64,000 bases of DNA from Aureibacter tunicatorum (GTDB taxonomy: Bacteria > Bacteroidota > Bacteroidia > Cytophagales > Cyclobacteriaceae), in assembly GCF_036492635.1 (NCBI RefSeq), contig NZ_AP025305.1:2604001-2668000 (forward strand), written 5' to 3'. The position numbers and the translations under genes were made by a program. Shown here piece by piece: positions 1 through 8,032 of the stretch; the stretch's first letter is position 1; each line of letters opens with the position of its first letter. Under the pieces are notes generated by a model. The model saw only the letters and a list, made by a program, of their open reading frames with translations. It was not told the origin of the DNA and searched no databases.

Positions 1-595
1 CCGGCAAATAAATCCATAATGATTTTTCTTGTTGAAACGCACCCAACACTACATGCCCTATAATCAAAAAGTATGAAACATAAACAAGCATATGCAGCAA
101 CTTCCAAGTTTTAGGACTTAAGTTTTTCAACCAAAAATCATGGCTTGTGGAAAACATAACATAAAAAATCATCAAAGCGATAAAGCCTAAAACTTGAAAT
201 GGAAAATTAGCAAATGAATTGTATTGGAGATTAGAAAAAAACAAGGAGAATAAAGGGTTAACATTTCCTAAAGCATGAAATTGATAAAGAACCAAAGCTC
301 CGTGAATCAACCCTATCGTAAACATTGAAACTCCCAAGTGCCTCCTATTATACAGCAAAGGCAGGAACTTTCTATTTATTCTGGTTAATGGCCCGATAGA
401 TAAAATAATAGTCAGCATCAAAAACGCCAATGTCCCTGAAGCTCTTATCATCAGTGTCTCCACAGTAATATTTGGATTAAAAACCAATGAAAACCCCGTA
501 AAACCTACGACGTAAAGAATTACAAAAGCGAAAATAATTTTGTCATACAACTTCTTAAATCGATTCCATTGTACAGGCACATATCCTACGCTCAT
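1..595 (-). CDS. YedZ/ferric reductase-like heme membrane protein (3' part outside window)
   Basis: Read directly from the reverse strand: an open frame starts with ATG at 595 and runs off the left edge, 198 residues visible. It has about five hydrophobic helices. An RRHLG motif (residues 84-88) precedes H98, and the segment TSHDFW...KLLHMLVY...IIGH gives H168 and H181 thirteen residues apart, the b-heme ligand spacing of the ferric reductase/MsrQ (YedZ) fold. It probably carries electrons across the membrane; the partner cannot be named because the C-terminus is missing. Its ATG overlaps the stop of the upstream 143-residue gene (ATGA), so the two are probably co-translated. Confidence 0.75.
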   Translation of the reverse strand, partial: MSVGYVPVQWNRFKKLYDKIIFAFVILYVVGFTGFSLVFNPNITVETLMIRASGTLAFLMLTIILSIGPLTRINRKFLPLLYNRRHLGVSMFTIGLIHGALVLYQFHALGNVNPLFSLFFSNLQYNSFANFPFQVLGFIALMIFYVMFSTSHDFWLKNLSPKTWKLLHMLVYVSYFLIIGHVVLGAFQQEKSLWIYLP

Positions 596-1023
596 AAGCC
601 CACCTCCATCAAATAACTGTCCTTGATTGCGTCAGAAACTACTATTGCTTTCATTTCATCTATATCTATATTCCGTAGCCTAAATCTATAAACTCCTTTT
701 TGGCCTATTCGACCTACTATAATTTCCTTGCTTTTTGTCAAGACTGACAGTATCCCAAACGGAGCTTTCAAAGGCTTTTTAACCAATATCTCCAACTGGA
801 TATCATTAGGATTTGACCGATGAATTTGCCTGATATTCACTAATAAATAATTTGTTTGTGAAGTTTTCACTACTTCCCCCAACTGAGGAGAAATATCTTG
901 GGAGATAACCAACTCATACAAAGTAGCCGGTCTGGTAGCATATGCCAGAATCAATAATCCGGTGAGAAGAAAAGCAAAAATCAGCCAAACATTATAATGT
1001 ATCCGCCTTAGCCTATAGATCAT
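592..1023 (-). CDS. Single-pass membrane protein of unknown function, co-transcribed with the heme protein
   Basis: 143 residues: one N-terminal transmembrane helix (about residues 12-30), then a mainly beta-type extracytoplasmic domain with no motif I recognise. It overlaps both neighbours by four bases (ATGA): the 66-residue protein upstream and the YedZ-like heme protein downstream. Such tight coupling suggests the three are subunits or assembly partners of one membrane redox complex. That is inference from context; the protein itself has no Cys or His cluster that would bind a cofactor. Confidence 0.6.
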   Translation of the reverse strand: MIYRLRRIHYNVWLIFAFLLTGLLILAYATRPATLYELVISQDISPQLGEVVKTSQTNYLLVNIRQIHRSNPNDIQLEILVKKPLKAPFGILSVLTKSKEIIVGRIGQKGVYRFRLRNIDIDEMKAIVVSDAIKDSYLMEVGL

Positions 1024-1220
1024 TTCTTAAAAAATTTTGGCAACAATAACCACCACAAAGCTAAAGCTCCTGGAAACACCATTAAGTTCATTAAAAAGCT
1101 ACTGTCCCGAAACTCTTTATCCAGCTTCGAAGCTCCGTAAAAAGCAAAAAATAGCCCAAACAGCGTTCCTAAAAACAGGTAAACCAATACCGAGTAATAC
1201 AATAAATTTGCGATGATCAT
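1020..1220 (-). CDS. Small two-helix membrane protein
   Basis: 66 residues, almost all hydrophobic, with two predicted transmembrane helices (about 6-28 and 43-60) joined by a short charged loop (KLDKEFRDSS). It is the first gene of the small membrane cluster transcribed leftward into the heme protein, with ATGA overlap to the 143-residue gene. Its size and topology suit a small subunit of a membrane complex. I do not recognise the family. Confidence 0.55.
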   Translation of the reverse strand: MIIANLLYYSVLVYLFLGTLFGLFFAFYGASKLDKEFRDSSFLMNLMVFPGALALWWLLLPKFFKK

Positions 1221-1263
1221 AAACTAACATTTTTTATTCTCTCGCATATTCTATACCATTATA

Positions 1264-2265
1264 TCACTCGGATTCAGTTGATTTAAAATAATCATCCAAT
1301 CTATCAATATACAGCTCTGTCTCTCCCAAATCATTAATATGGAACATTCTATTGAACTTTGCTTTTTCAACAATCTGCGAACCAAGATATGATTTGCGCT
1401 GATAAATCACCTGACTGAATGTATTGTCAAACCCTTGAACTTGAACGACAAATTCCCACTTTGACTTATTTTCCATCCCTAACTTATATATTGGGCTATT
1501 TTCATCAATTGGATGCACTACTGTCCAGTTCAATGGAAAATATAAAATTGAGTCATGCTCCAATTCCAGTTTATGAAATTTATTCACAAACGAATCTTCA
1601 TGCTTTTCTGAAATAACCATAACAACGGTCACTTTCATCTCTATCAAGATATCAGAACGTTCATTGACCAGTCGAAACATCAACGCATCTTTTCCATCCT
1701 TCCATGGCGAAATCAACATGTCTTTGCTAAACCTTATTTTAGATGTAGGCTTGGAAAATCGAGCATAGATCAGTGCTGTTACCAATGAAAAAGTAATCAG
1801 CCCATGGACCGCCTCTATCGAAGCAACGACGTTGGGCAAAACTCCAATAGGGCTCATTGCTCCGTACCCGACTGTTGTAAAGGTTTGAAAACTAAAATAC
1901 AAGCAATCGTCAAAAGCTTCCCAATTATAACCAATATCAGCCCCGTCTATAAACTCAGCACCTATAGCAAAATAGATCACTGCAAACACCAAGTTATTCA
2001 AAACAATAAAGCCAAAAGCCAACAACAAAAAACCTGACCACCGAAGGCTTAATAACCAATAATAAACGTCTTGAAACTTTAGCGACTTTTCGAATCGCTT
2101 AACATTGAAATTCCCGTCATCATTAATCAAACGGGACTTTTCTTTGCGAGAGGACACTGAAAATCCAATATCTTGATCTTTCACATCCTCTCCGAAGAAA
2201 TATTTATTAAAATTGTTTATCACAATATTTAAAAAATCGCAATTATCAAATAGAAATATTTGCAT
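1264..2265 (-). CDS. Inward-rectifier potassium channel, KirBac type
   Basis: Contains a canonical K+ selectivity filter, TTVGYG, after a pore helix (FSFQTF), between two transmembrane helices, followed by a C-terminal immunoglobulin-like cytoplasmic domain with the Kir signature LMFRLVNERSD. The N-terminus carries the DIGF...RLINDDGNFNVKR stretch preceding the slide helix. The open frame extends to 2331, but I place the start at ATG 2265, which overlaps the end of the dehydrogenase gene by 20 bases; a GTG at 2223 just past that stop is an alternative. Expected to pass K+ across the inner membrane and be gated by lipids or ligands, as known for KirBac proteins. Confidence 0.85.
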   Translation of the reverse strand: MQIFLFDNCDFLNIVINNFNKYFFGEDVKDQDIGFSVSSRKEKSRLINDDGNFNVKRFEKSLKFQDVYYWLLSLRWSGFLLLAFGFIVLNNLVFAVIYFAIGAEFIDGADIGYNWEAFDDCLYFSFQTFTTVGYGAMSPIGVLPNVVASIEAVHGLITFSLVTALIYARFSKPTSKIRFSKDMLISPWKDGKDALMFRLVNERSDILIEMKVTVVMVISEKHEDSFVNKFHKLELEHDSILYFPLNWTVVHPIDENSPIYKLGMENKSKWEFVVQVQGFDNTFSQVIYQRKSYLGSQIVEKAKFNRMFHINDLGETELYIDRLDDYFKSTESE

Positions 2266-3181
2266 CCAAAATATTTTGAATGATTCCCTCAACCAATGTT
2301 TCTCTTGCTTCCTGGCTAGACCAAGCCACATGAGGTTGCATTATCAATTTTTCGGGACAATTAATCTTAAGCAAAGGATTCTCGCTAGCTACTGGTTCTT
2401 TTTCAAAAACATCCAAGCCTGCTCCCGCAAGCTCTCCTTGCTCCAAGGCATTTGCCAAGTCACTTTCCACTACGATTCCTCCTCTTCCTACATTGATTAA
2501 TATCGCATTGCTTTTCATATGAGACAACTCTTTCTTTCCTATAAGCTCTTTTGTCTTTTCATTTAGAGGTGCATGAATAGTAACGATATCTGATGTGGTT
2601 AACAATTCTTCTAATTCCAACCTTTGAAGCTTTTCATCTCTGCTCTTTCCAGAAGATGAGTAATAGACAACCTCGCATCCGAAAGCCTGAGCAATAAACG
2701 CTACTCTTTTACCAATATTCCCAAGGCCTATTATTCCAAACCTTTTGCCTTTCAACTCCCAAATTGTTGGACCAATATGAGTAAAAAGCCCTGATGACGC
2801 ATAATCGTTTTTAGCATATTCATCATAATATGAAAGATGATTTATCAAGCTCAATAACATCGAAAAAGTTGCCTGTGCCACGCTTTCCGTTGAATATCCC
2901 GCCACATTCTTCACAGGAATATCTCTCGATTTCGCATAGTCTAGATCAATATTGTTTGTTCCTGTTGCAGCTATACAAATTAGTTTCAAATTTTCAGCCG
3001 CATCTATTTCACTTTTCCCAAGCACCACTTTGTTGGTGATAATAATATTCGCATCCTTGATTCTCTCCTGCACTTGTTCGGGCGAAGTTCTAGGATATGA
3101 AACCAAATGTCCCAATTCTTTGACTTTCTCTAAATTGGCTACATTTCCAAGCGTTTCCGCATCTAACAAAACAATATTCAT
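2246..3181 (-). CDS. D-2-hydroxyacid dehydrogenase (NAD-dependent)
   Basis: 311 residues, normal for the family. The Rossmann motif GIIGLGNIG sits mid-protein, followed by the Arg loop (VGRGGIVVESDLANAL), the GAGLDVFEKEP block with the catalytic Glu, and the His of QPHVAWSS. These are the R, E and H of the hydroxypyruvate/glycerate/phosphoglycerate dehydrogenase superfamily. There is no ACT domain, so it is not a regulated SerA; a glycerate or hydroxypyruvate reductase role is more likely, but substrate is not readable from sequence. It lies 33 bases or so after the YkgJ-like gene on the same strand and its 3' end overlaps the Kir channel start. Confidence 0.88.
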   Translation of the reverse strand: MNIVLLDAETLGNVANLEKVKELGHLVSYPRTSPEQVQERIKDANIIITNKVVLGKSEIDAAENLKLICIAATGTNNIDLDYAKSRDIPVKNVAGYSTESVAQATFSMLLSLINHLSYYDEYAKNDYASSGLFTHIGPTIWELKGKRFGIIGLGNIGKRVAFIAQAFGCEVVYYSSSGKSRDEKLQRLELEELLTTSDIVTIHAPLNEKTKELIGKKELSHMKSNAILINVGRGGIVVESDLANALEQGELAGAGLDVFEKEPVASENPLLKINCPEKLIMQPHVAWSSQEARETLVEGIIQNILDANISI

Positions 3182-3214
3182 AGCTTAAAAATTATTTTTT
3201 TTATTATGTGACAA

Positions 3215-3697
3215 CTATACTTTATGTTCCAATTTAAGGAAAATTTGATATACCGCGGGACAAATGGTCGCATTTGTTAATGAAAGATTTATAATCTGCT
3301 TGAACCTTTTTCTATTTGTATGCGGATACTCTCTACAAGCCTTTGGTCTATGTTGATATGCTATGCATTTGTTGTCATAGCCCAAAAAAGGGCATGGAGC
3401 TTCATTCAATACATAATCCCCCTCTTTGTCCTTATGTAAATAAGAATCTATAAAGTCCTTGACCTTCATTTTAAATGCTTTAGCGAGCCTCTCAATATCA
3501 GACTCTAAAAAAATAGGGCTGGTAGTCTTGCAACAATTAGCGCATTCCAGACAATCAATTTCATCGAATACTTCATCATGCAATGCATGAACGGCATTGT
3601 CGACCTTTCCATCCTTGAGTTTTCTTAACTTTTTCGCTGTATCATTTAATTTTTCAAAATTTTCTTTCTTCAGGCCCTTGAATTCTTCCAACAACAT
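3215..3697 (-). CDS. YkgJ-family cysteine cluster protein
   Basis: Has the family pattern CxxCxxCC (CLECANCC, Cys 49, 52, 55, 56) followed by Cys 102, 111, 121 and 146, with PCPFL and the CREYPHT segment. These proteins (formerly UPF0153) are thought to bind a metal or Fe-S centre; the function is not established. The frame opens with TTG at 3742, but I prefer ATG 3697, which leaves the usual short charged helix before the first cysteines and gives 160 residues. It is divergent from the M43 protease gene and probably heads the leftward operon. Confidence 0.85.
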   Translation of the reverse strand: MLLEEFKGLKKENFEKLNDTAKKLRKLKDGKVDNAVHALHDEVFDEIDCLECANCCKTTSPIFLESDIERLAKAFKMKVKDFIDSYLHKDKEGDYVLNEAPCPFLGYDNKCIAYQHRPKACREYPHTNRKRFKQIINLSLTNATICPAVYQIFLKLEHKV

Positions 3698-3789
3698 TAA
3701 TTTAATATTTTCAATTTCGACTTTTTCTTTCTTTTTTGACAAAAAAATAGCATATATTGTAGTATTAAAATGAAATTTAAATCTGAGCT

Positions 3790-5946
3790 ATGAATAAAGT
3801 TCTATCCACAGTATTTCTCATTTTACTCTGCATTTTTTCAACGCAAAGTTACGCACAACGCACGAGATGTCACAATAATGGATATCCAAATGACAATAAT
3901 CAAAGAAGGGGAATTGCATATCCAAACCAATTTGAAGAATGGATGCAAGGCATGCTTAGTCAACAAAGATTAATTCAATCAGTAAACCAAGCCACTCGCA
4001 AAGCTGAAACCAAATATAGACTTCCAATTGTCGTGCACATTATCCACAAAGGAGAATCTTATGGAGTGGAAAGCAATATTACAGATGAGCAAATACTCTC
4101 TCAGATCAAAGCTACAAATGTTGACTTAGCATTGGAAAATGCGAACTTCATTAATACACCTGAAGTATTCAAACCTTATGCTACAAGCTTGAATATTGAA
4201 TTAATTTTAGCCAAAAGAGATCCACAGGGGAACCCCACTAATGGTATTACAAGATCTTATGGAGGAAATAGCAATTGGCTGTATAAAGAGGAAAGTCTTA
4301 AATCAATTATCCAGTGGGATCCCGAAAAATATTTTAATATCTGGGTTTGCGATTATGGCAATGACCTAGGCTTTTCAAGCTGGCCTGTCAGCAATTTACC
4401 AGGCATGGAAGCACTTGGAAGCACACCTCAAGAAGATGGTGTCATTGTAAACTACACGGCTTTTGGGTCAAATGATTTTGGAGGGCCATATCCTATTTTA
4501 GAAGAAGACTATGATTTAGGCAGAACGCTCACCCATGAAATGGGCCATTACCTTGGCTTATTTCATACTTGGGGCACAGGAGGATGCAGTAATGACGACT
4601 ATGTGGAGGATACTCCTATGACCAGCGGATCGTACACTGGAGGTTGCGACTTAACTCAACCGATCATGTCCTGCGGTCAACAAACAATGATTGAGAACTA
4701 CATGGATTACACGCTTGATGCATGCATGACCATGTTTACGCATGGTCAAAAAGATCGCGTAGAAGTTGTTCTGAACAACAGTCCAAGAAGGCTTAGTTTA
4801 CTGACTTCCGATGCTCTGATTCCTGTTGACCCTAGCGACTATTATGATTTAGCGTTATTTGACGTAGAATATCCTATTGTCACATCCACACCCGACATTG
4901 ATATTAATATCATTGCAAAAAATCTAGGAAATCAAATCAACAATGTTGCATTTTCGGTCAAAAGTCAATCCGTAGCATATAATGACACATTAAAATCATT
5001 ACCTCTTTTTACTCAAAACTCAACGGTAAATAAAATCATTTCGCCAAAGAGCTTATCATATATTGATAGTATTGCCACTTTTGACGTTGAAGTCGAAATT
5101 ATCGATGAAGACATATATGATTTTAACCCAAGCAATAACTTTTCAACAAATCTTAATAGTTATTTGCACACTAAATCGGATTTTATCCCATATAAAATTA
5201 GTTTTGAATATGAAGATGAAAACAGCAATAAATGGGCGAAAGTCAGCAAACTAAATCGTTTTGCCTGGAAAGACTCGACAATTATTGAAAACAATAAAGA
5301 AATTTCTTTTTTGACTCTTACAGATAACAATTATATAAACGATGAAGCTTGGCTAGTTTCACCGTTGCTAAACGTAAAAGAAGTTTCAGAAGCATATTTG
5401 GAAATCGGCTACACATTTCAAGCAGAAGACAATAATTCCTCAGACTCATTATTTGTATATTACTCAACAGAGTTGCCTGAGAGATACATTCTATTAGATA
5501 CTATTGAACTAAATAATACGCAAGGACACTTTAAAAGTAATGTTTCCCTTTCTGAAAAAATCAACTTAAACAGTTTTTTACAAGAAGAAAACTTAAGAAT
5601 TGGCTTAGTAAAAAAAGGAGGGCTTAAAGGATTAATGGGAATTCATGAAATAAATTTCTACGAAAATGATGTTTTGAATACAAAAAAGCCTGAAGAAAAC
5701 AGTCATTTAATTTTCCCAAATCCAACTAAAAACAAACGCTTTAAAATTCGTTTCAACCTAAATGAACGCCAAGATATCACATGCAATATCTATAGTATTT
5801 CAGGTAGAATCGTTAAATCCATAAATTTTGATGGCACAATCAATCAAATTCAGGAAATTGATTTGAGTAAAGAACCTCAAGGCATTTACTTTATTAAAAT
5901 TGCCTACAAAAACAGTATTGAAACCGATAAAATTATCCTTCGATAA
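3790..5946 (+). CDS. Secreted M43 (pappalysin-like) metalloprotease with T9SS sorting domain
   Basis: 718 residues. A signal peptide ends near YAQ (21-23). The extended zinc motif HEMGHYLGLFH (H249, E250, H253, G256, H259) and the Met-turn ENYMDY (M305) identify a metzincin of family M43; two Cys-containing loops (GGCSNDD, GGCDLTQ, SCGQQ) flank the active site as in pappalysins. Residues 340-640 form repetitive beta-rich domains. The last ~75 residues are a type IX C-terminal sorting domain (FPNPTKNK ... GIYFIKI ... KIILR), so it is predicted to cross the outer membrane through the T9SS. A 15-bp-stem terminator follows. Confidence 0.9.
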   Translation: MNKVLSTVFLILLCIFSTQSYAQRTRCHNNGYPNDNNQRRGIAYPNQFEEWMQGMLSQQRLIQSVNQATRKAETKYRLPIVVHIIHKGESYGVESNITDEQILSQIKATNVDLALENANFINTPEVFKPYATSLNIELILAKRDPQGNPTNGITRSYGGNSNWLYKEESLKSIIQWDPEKYFNIWVCDYGNDLGFSSWPVSNLPGMEALGSTPQEDGVIVNYTAFGSNDFGGPYPILEEDYDLGRTLTHEMGHYLGLFHTWGTGGCSNDDYVEDTPMTSGSYTGGCDLTQPIMSCGQQTMIENYMDYTLDACMTMFTHGQKDRVEVVLNNSPRRLSLLTSDALIPVDPSDYYDLALFDVEYPIVTSTPDIDINIIAKNLGNQINNVAFSVKSQSVAYNDTLKSLPLFTQNSTVNKIISPKSLSYIDSIATFDVEVEIIDEDIYDFNPSNNFSTNLNSYLHTKSDFIPYKISFEYEDENSNKWAKVSKLNRFAWKDSTIIENNKEISFLTLTDNNYINDEAWLVSPLLNVKEVSEAYLEIGYTFQAEDNNSSDSLFVYYSTELPERYILLDTIELNNTQGHFKSNVSLSEKINLNSFLQEENLRIGLVKKGGLKGLMGIHEINFYENDVLNTKKPEENSHLIFPNPTKNKRFKIRFNLNERQDITCNIYSISGRIVKSINFDGTINQIQEIDLSKEPQGIYFIKIAYKNSIETDKIILR

Positions 5947-6000
5947 AAGCAAAGCTTGCAATTCTTAGATTAAACTTTAGCTTTTGACTTCTTTATCTTC

Positions 6001-6044
6001 AATAAGTTTCTAATTTTACAGATTGAATTAGAAACTTATTTTAT
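6001..6044 (+). terminator. Intrinsic terminator after the M43 protease gene
   Basis: Perfect 15-bp inverted repeat, AATAAGTTTCTAATT (6001-6015) against AATTAGAAACTTATT (6026-6040), loop of 10, followed by TTAT. It separates the protease from ddl, whose start lies 20 bases further on. Confidence 0.75.
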
Positions 6045-6060
6045 CATATACGAATACGAC

Positions 6061-7140
6061 ATGATCAAGAAAGTTGGGTTGATTTACGGAGGAAAATCCG
6101 TGGAACATGATATTTCTATCAAATCAGCGGTTAATATTTACCAAAATGCTGACAAAAACAAATTAGAAATAATAGCCATTGGGATTGATAAAAATGGAAA
6201 ATGGTTCTTAAACTCGGAACCAAATCCTGATATTGCCAAAGGAGATCCTCTTCATTGGAAATTCGACAGCCAATCTCCCGACTTGATTAACACTAGAACA
6301 AACGAATGCATTGGCTTGGACGTTGTTTTTCCCATTGTGCACGGTACTGACGGTGAAGATGGAAATATACAGGGATTGTTCAATACACTTAACCTACCTA
6401 TAGTCGGAACTAATGTCCTTGGCTCAGCTCTATGCATTGACAAGGTTTACAGCAAATTAATATTAGAGAAATTTGGCATCCCAGTAACTAAATACGCCTA
6501 CTTCAACAAATCTCAACAAACTGAAATCACCTTCCAAAGTGTAGTTAACAAAATTGGCTTGCCTTTTATTTCAAAGCCAGCCAATCTTGGCTCATCAGTC
6601 GGTGTAATGAAGGTTAAAACTGAAGATGATTTTAAAAAAGCGATAAAAGAAGCTTTTACTTATGATGAAAAAGTTCTATTCGAAGAATTCATCAGCGGCA
6701 GAGAATTGGAATGCGCTATCTTGGGCAATGACAACCCTATGGCATCAGAGCCAGGAGAAATAGTTATTGACGAATCCTACGAATTTTATACCTTTGAGGC
6801 AAAATATGTAGACCCCTTAGCCGTGAAAATCAATGTTCCAGCTATCATTGACTCTGAGATTGCCCAACAAATTAAAAAGCATTCAATTGAAGCCTTCAAA
6901 GCCTTAGCCTGCGATGATTTTGCTAGAGTTGACATTTTTCTTTCTGATGATGGCAAAATATATATCAATGAAATCAATACGCTTCCTGGCTTCACCAATT
7001 CAAGCATGTTTCCATCGCTATGGAAAGAGAAAGGCATAAGCTACAACGAGCTTATCAATCAATTAGTGGAAATGGCAATTGACCGTTTTCATCAAAAAAA
7101 TGAAAAGCAAAGGAAATTTGACTCCATTTTTAGTCAATAA
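6061..7140 (+). CDS. ddl: D-alanine--D-alanine ligase
   Basis: 359 residues. It has the N-terminal YGGKSVEHDISIKSA motif, the ATP-grasp central domain (KPANLGSSVGVMKV, LFEEFISGRELECAIL) and the C-terminal metal/substrate motif NEINTLPGFTNSSMFP. It joins two D-alanines with ATP in the cytoplasm for peptidoglycan precursor synthesis. It is followed by a PASTA protein, another wall-linked gene, about 100 bases downstream, so the pair may be co-expressed. Start at ATG 6061 matches the usual MIKKVGLIYGGKS beginning. Confidence 0.95.
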   Translation: MIKKVGLIYGGKSVEHDISIKSAVNIYQNADKNKLEIIAIGIDKNGKWFLNSEPNPDIAKGDPLHWKFDSQSPDLINTRTNECIGLDVVFPIVHGTDGEDGNIQGLFNTLNLPIVGTNVLGSALCIDKVYSKLILEKFGIPVTKYAYFNKSQQTEITFQSVVNKIGLPFISKPANLGSSVGVMKVKTEDDFKKAIKEAFTYDEKVLFEEFISGRELECAILGNDNPMASEPGEIVIDESYEFYTFEAKYVDPLAVKINVPAIIDSEIAQQIKKHSIEAFKALACDDFARVDIFLSDDGKIYINEINTLPGFTNSSMFPSLWKEKGISYNELINQLVEMAIDRFHQKNEKQRKFDSIFSQ

Positions 7141-7237
7141 TATTCCTTTTTATATTATTATTTATTATCATACATATCTAAAGAGATTAGATACAATTTT
7201 AACTTAAAAATCTCAAGCAATAAATTGACTCATCAAA

Positions 7238-8029
7238 ATGCGCGATAAATTAAAAAATATAGGTTTTTCTGTTGCTAACTTAGCGATAATGGGAGTTGTC
7301 ACTATGATGGTTTTGTATGGATATTTCAATGTTTACCTACCATATATCACCAAGCATGACGAAACTATCACTGTTCCTAATTTAAAAGGAGTGAGAGAAG
7401 ACCAACTTGAAGAATTTCTAACTCAAAGACATTTAAATTACGTCATCAAAAGCGACTCAGGATATTCAGCAGAGTTTCCTGTAAAATCCGTATTGAAACA
7501 AGAGCCTAAAGCAGGAAGCAGAGTAAAAGAAAATCGAAAAATTTATTTGACATTAAACGCTTCCACTCCTCCTCAAATCAAAATGCCTAACCTTATCGAT
7601 GGTTCATTGAAAAATGCCCGAATAATTCTTGAAAGCTTAGGCTTAAAGTTAGGTTCCATTGAATATGTTCCAGATTTGGCTATTAATGCTGTTCTAAAAC
7701 AAAAATTAGACGGTGAAGAAATAGAACCTGGCCAAAAAATTTATAAAGGCTCTTCAATAGACCTTGTCATAGGAGACGGCTTAGGAAAAACTGCTTTTGA
7801 AATAGGCGACTATATTAATATGCCACTGGATGAAGCCGAAATGGCAATTTTAGGTTCAAATTTAAAATTGGGCAGTATCATTAACGTAAATGTAGCAGAT
7901 AGCTTAATGGGGAAAGTGATCAAGCAAAACCCTGAATTTGAAGAAAAAGTAAAGGTAGGACAAAGCGTGGATCTTTGGGTAGGTAATTACAATGAATACC
8001 TATTGCAAGACTCATTAGATATTGAATAA
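7238..8029 (+). CDS. Membrane-anchored PASTA-domain protein
   Basis: 263 residues: one N-terminal transmembrane helix (about 12-34), then three PASTA repeats of about 70 residues each beginning at VPNLKGVRE, MPNLIDGSLKNA and the GDYINMPLDEAEMAI region. PASTA domains bind peptidoglycan fragments or beta-lactams in other bacteria, and here there is no kinase or transpeptidase domain attached. Position directly after ddl supports a role at the cell wall, probably on the periplasmic face. The downstream T9SS protein starts 4 bases after the stop, so they form one operon. Confidence 0.85.
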   Translation: MRDKLKNIGFSVANLAIMGVVTMMVLYGYFNVYLPYITKHDETITVPNLKGVREDQLEEFLTQRHLNYVIKSDSGYSAEFPVKSVLKQEPKAGSRVKENRKIYLTLNASTPPQIKMPNLIDGSLKNARIILESLGLKLGSIEYVPDLAINAVLKQKLDGEEIEPGQKIYKGSSIDLVIGDGLGKTAFEIGDYINMPLDEAEMAILGSNLKLGSIINVNVADSLMGKVIKQNPEFEEKVKVGQSVDLWVGNYNEYLLQDSLDIE

Positions 8030-8032
8030 AAC

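Noticed and set aside
6252-6443. Antisense open frames inside ddl and other large genes
   Set aside because: They lie opposite strongly conserved coding sequence and show no motifs or start signals; treated as shadows.
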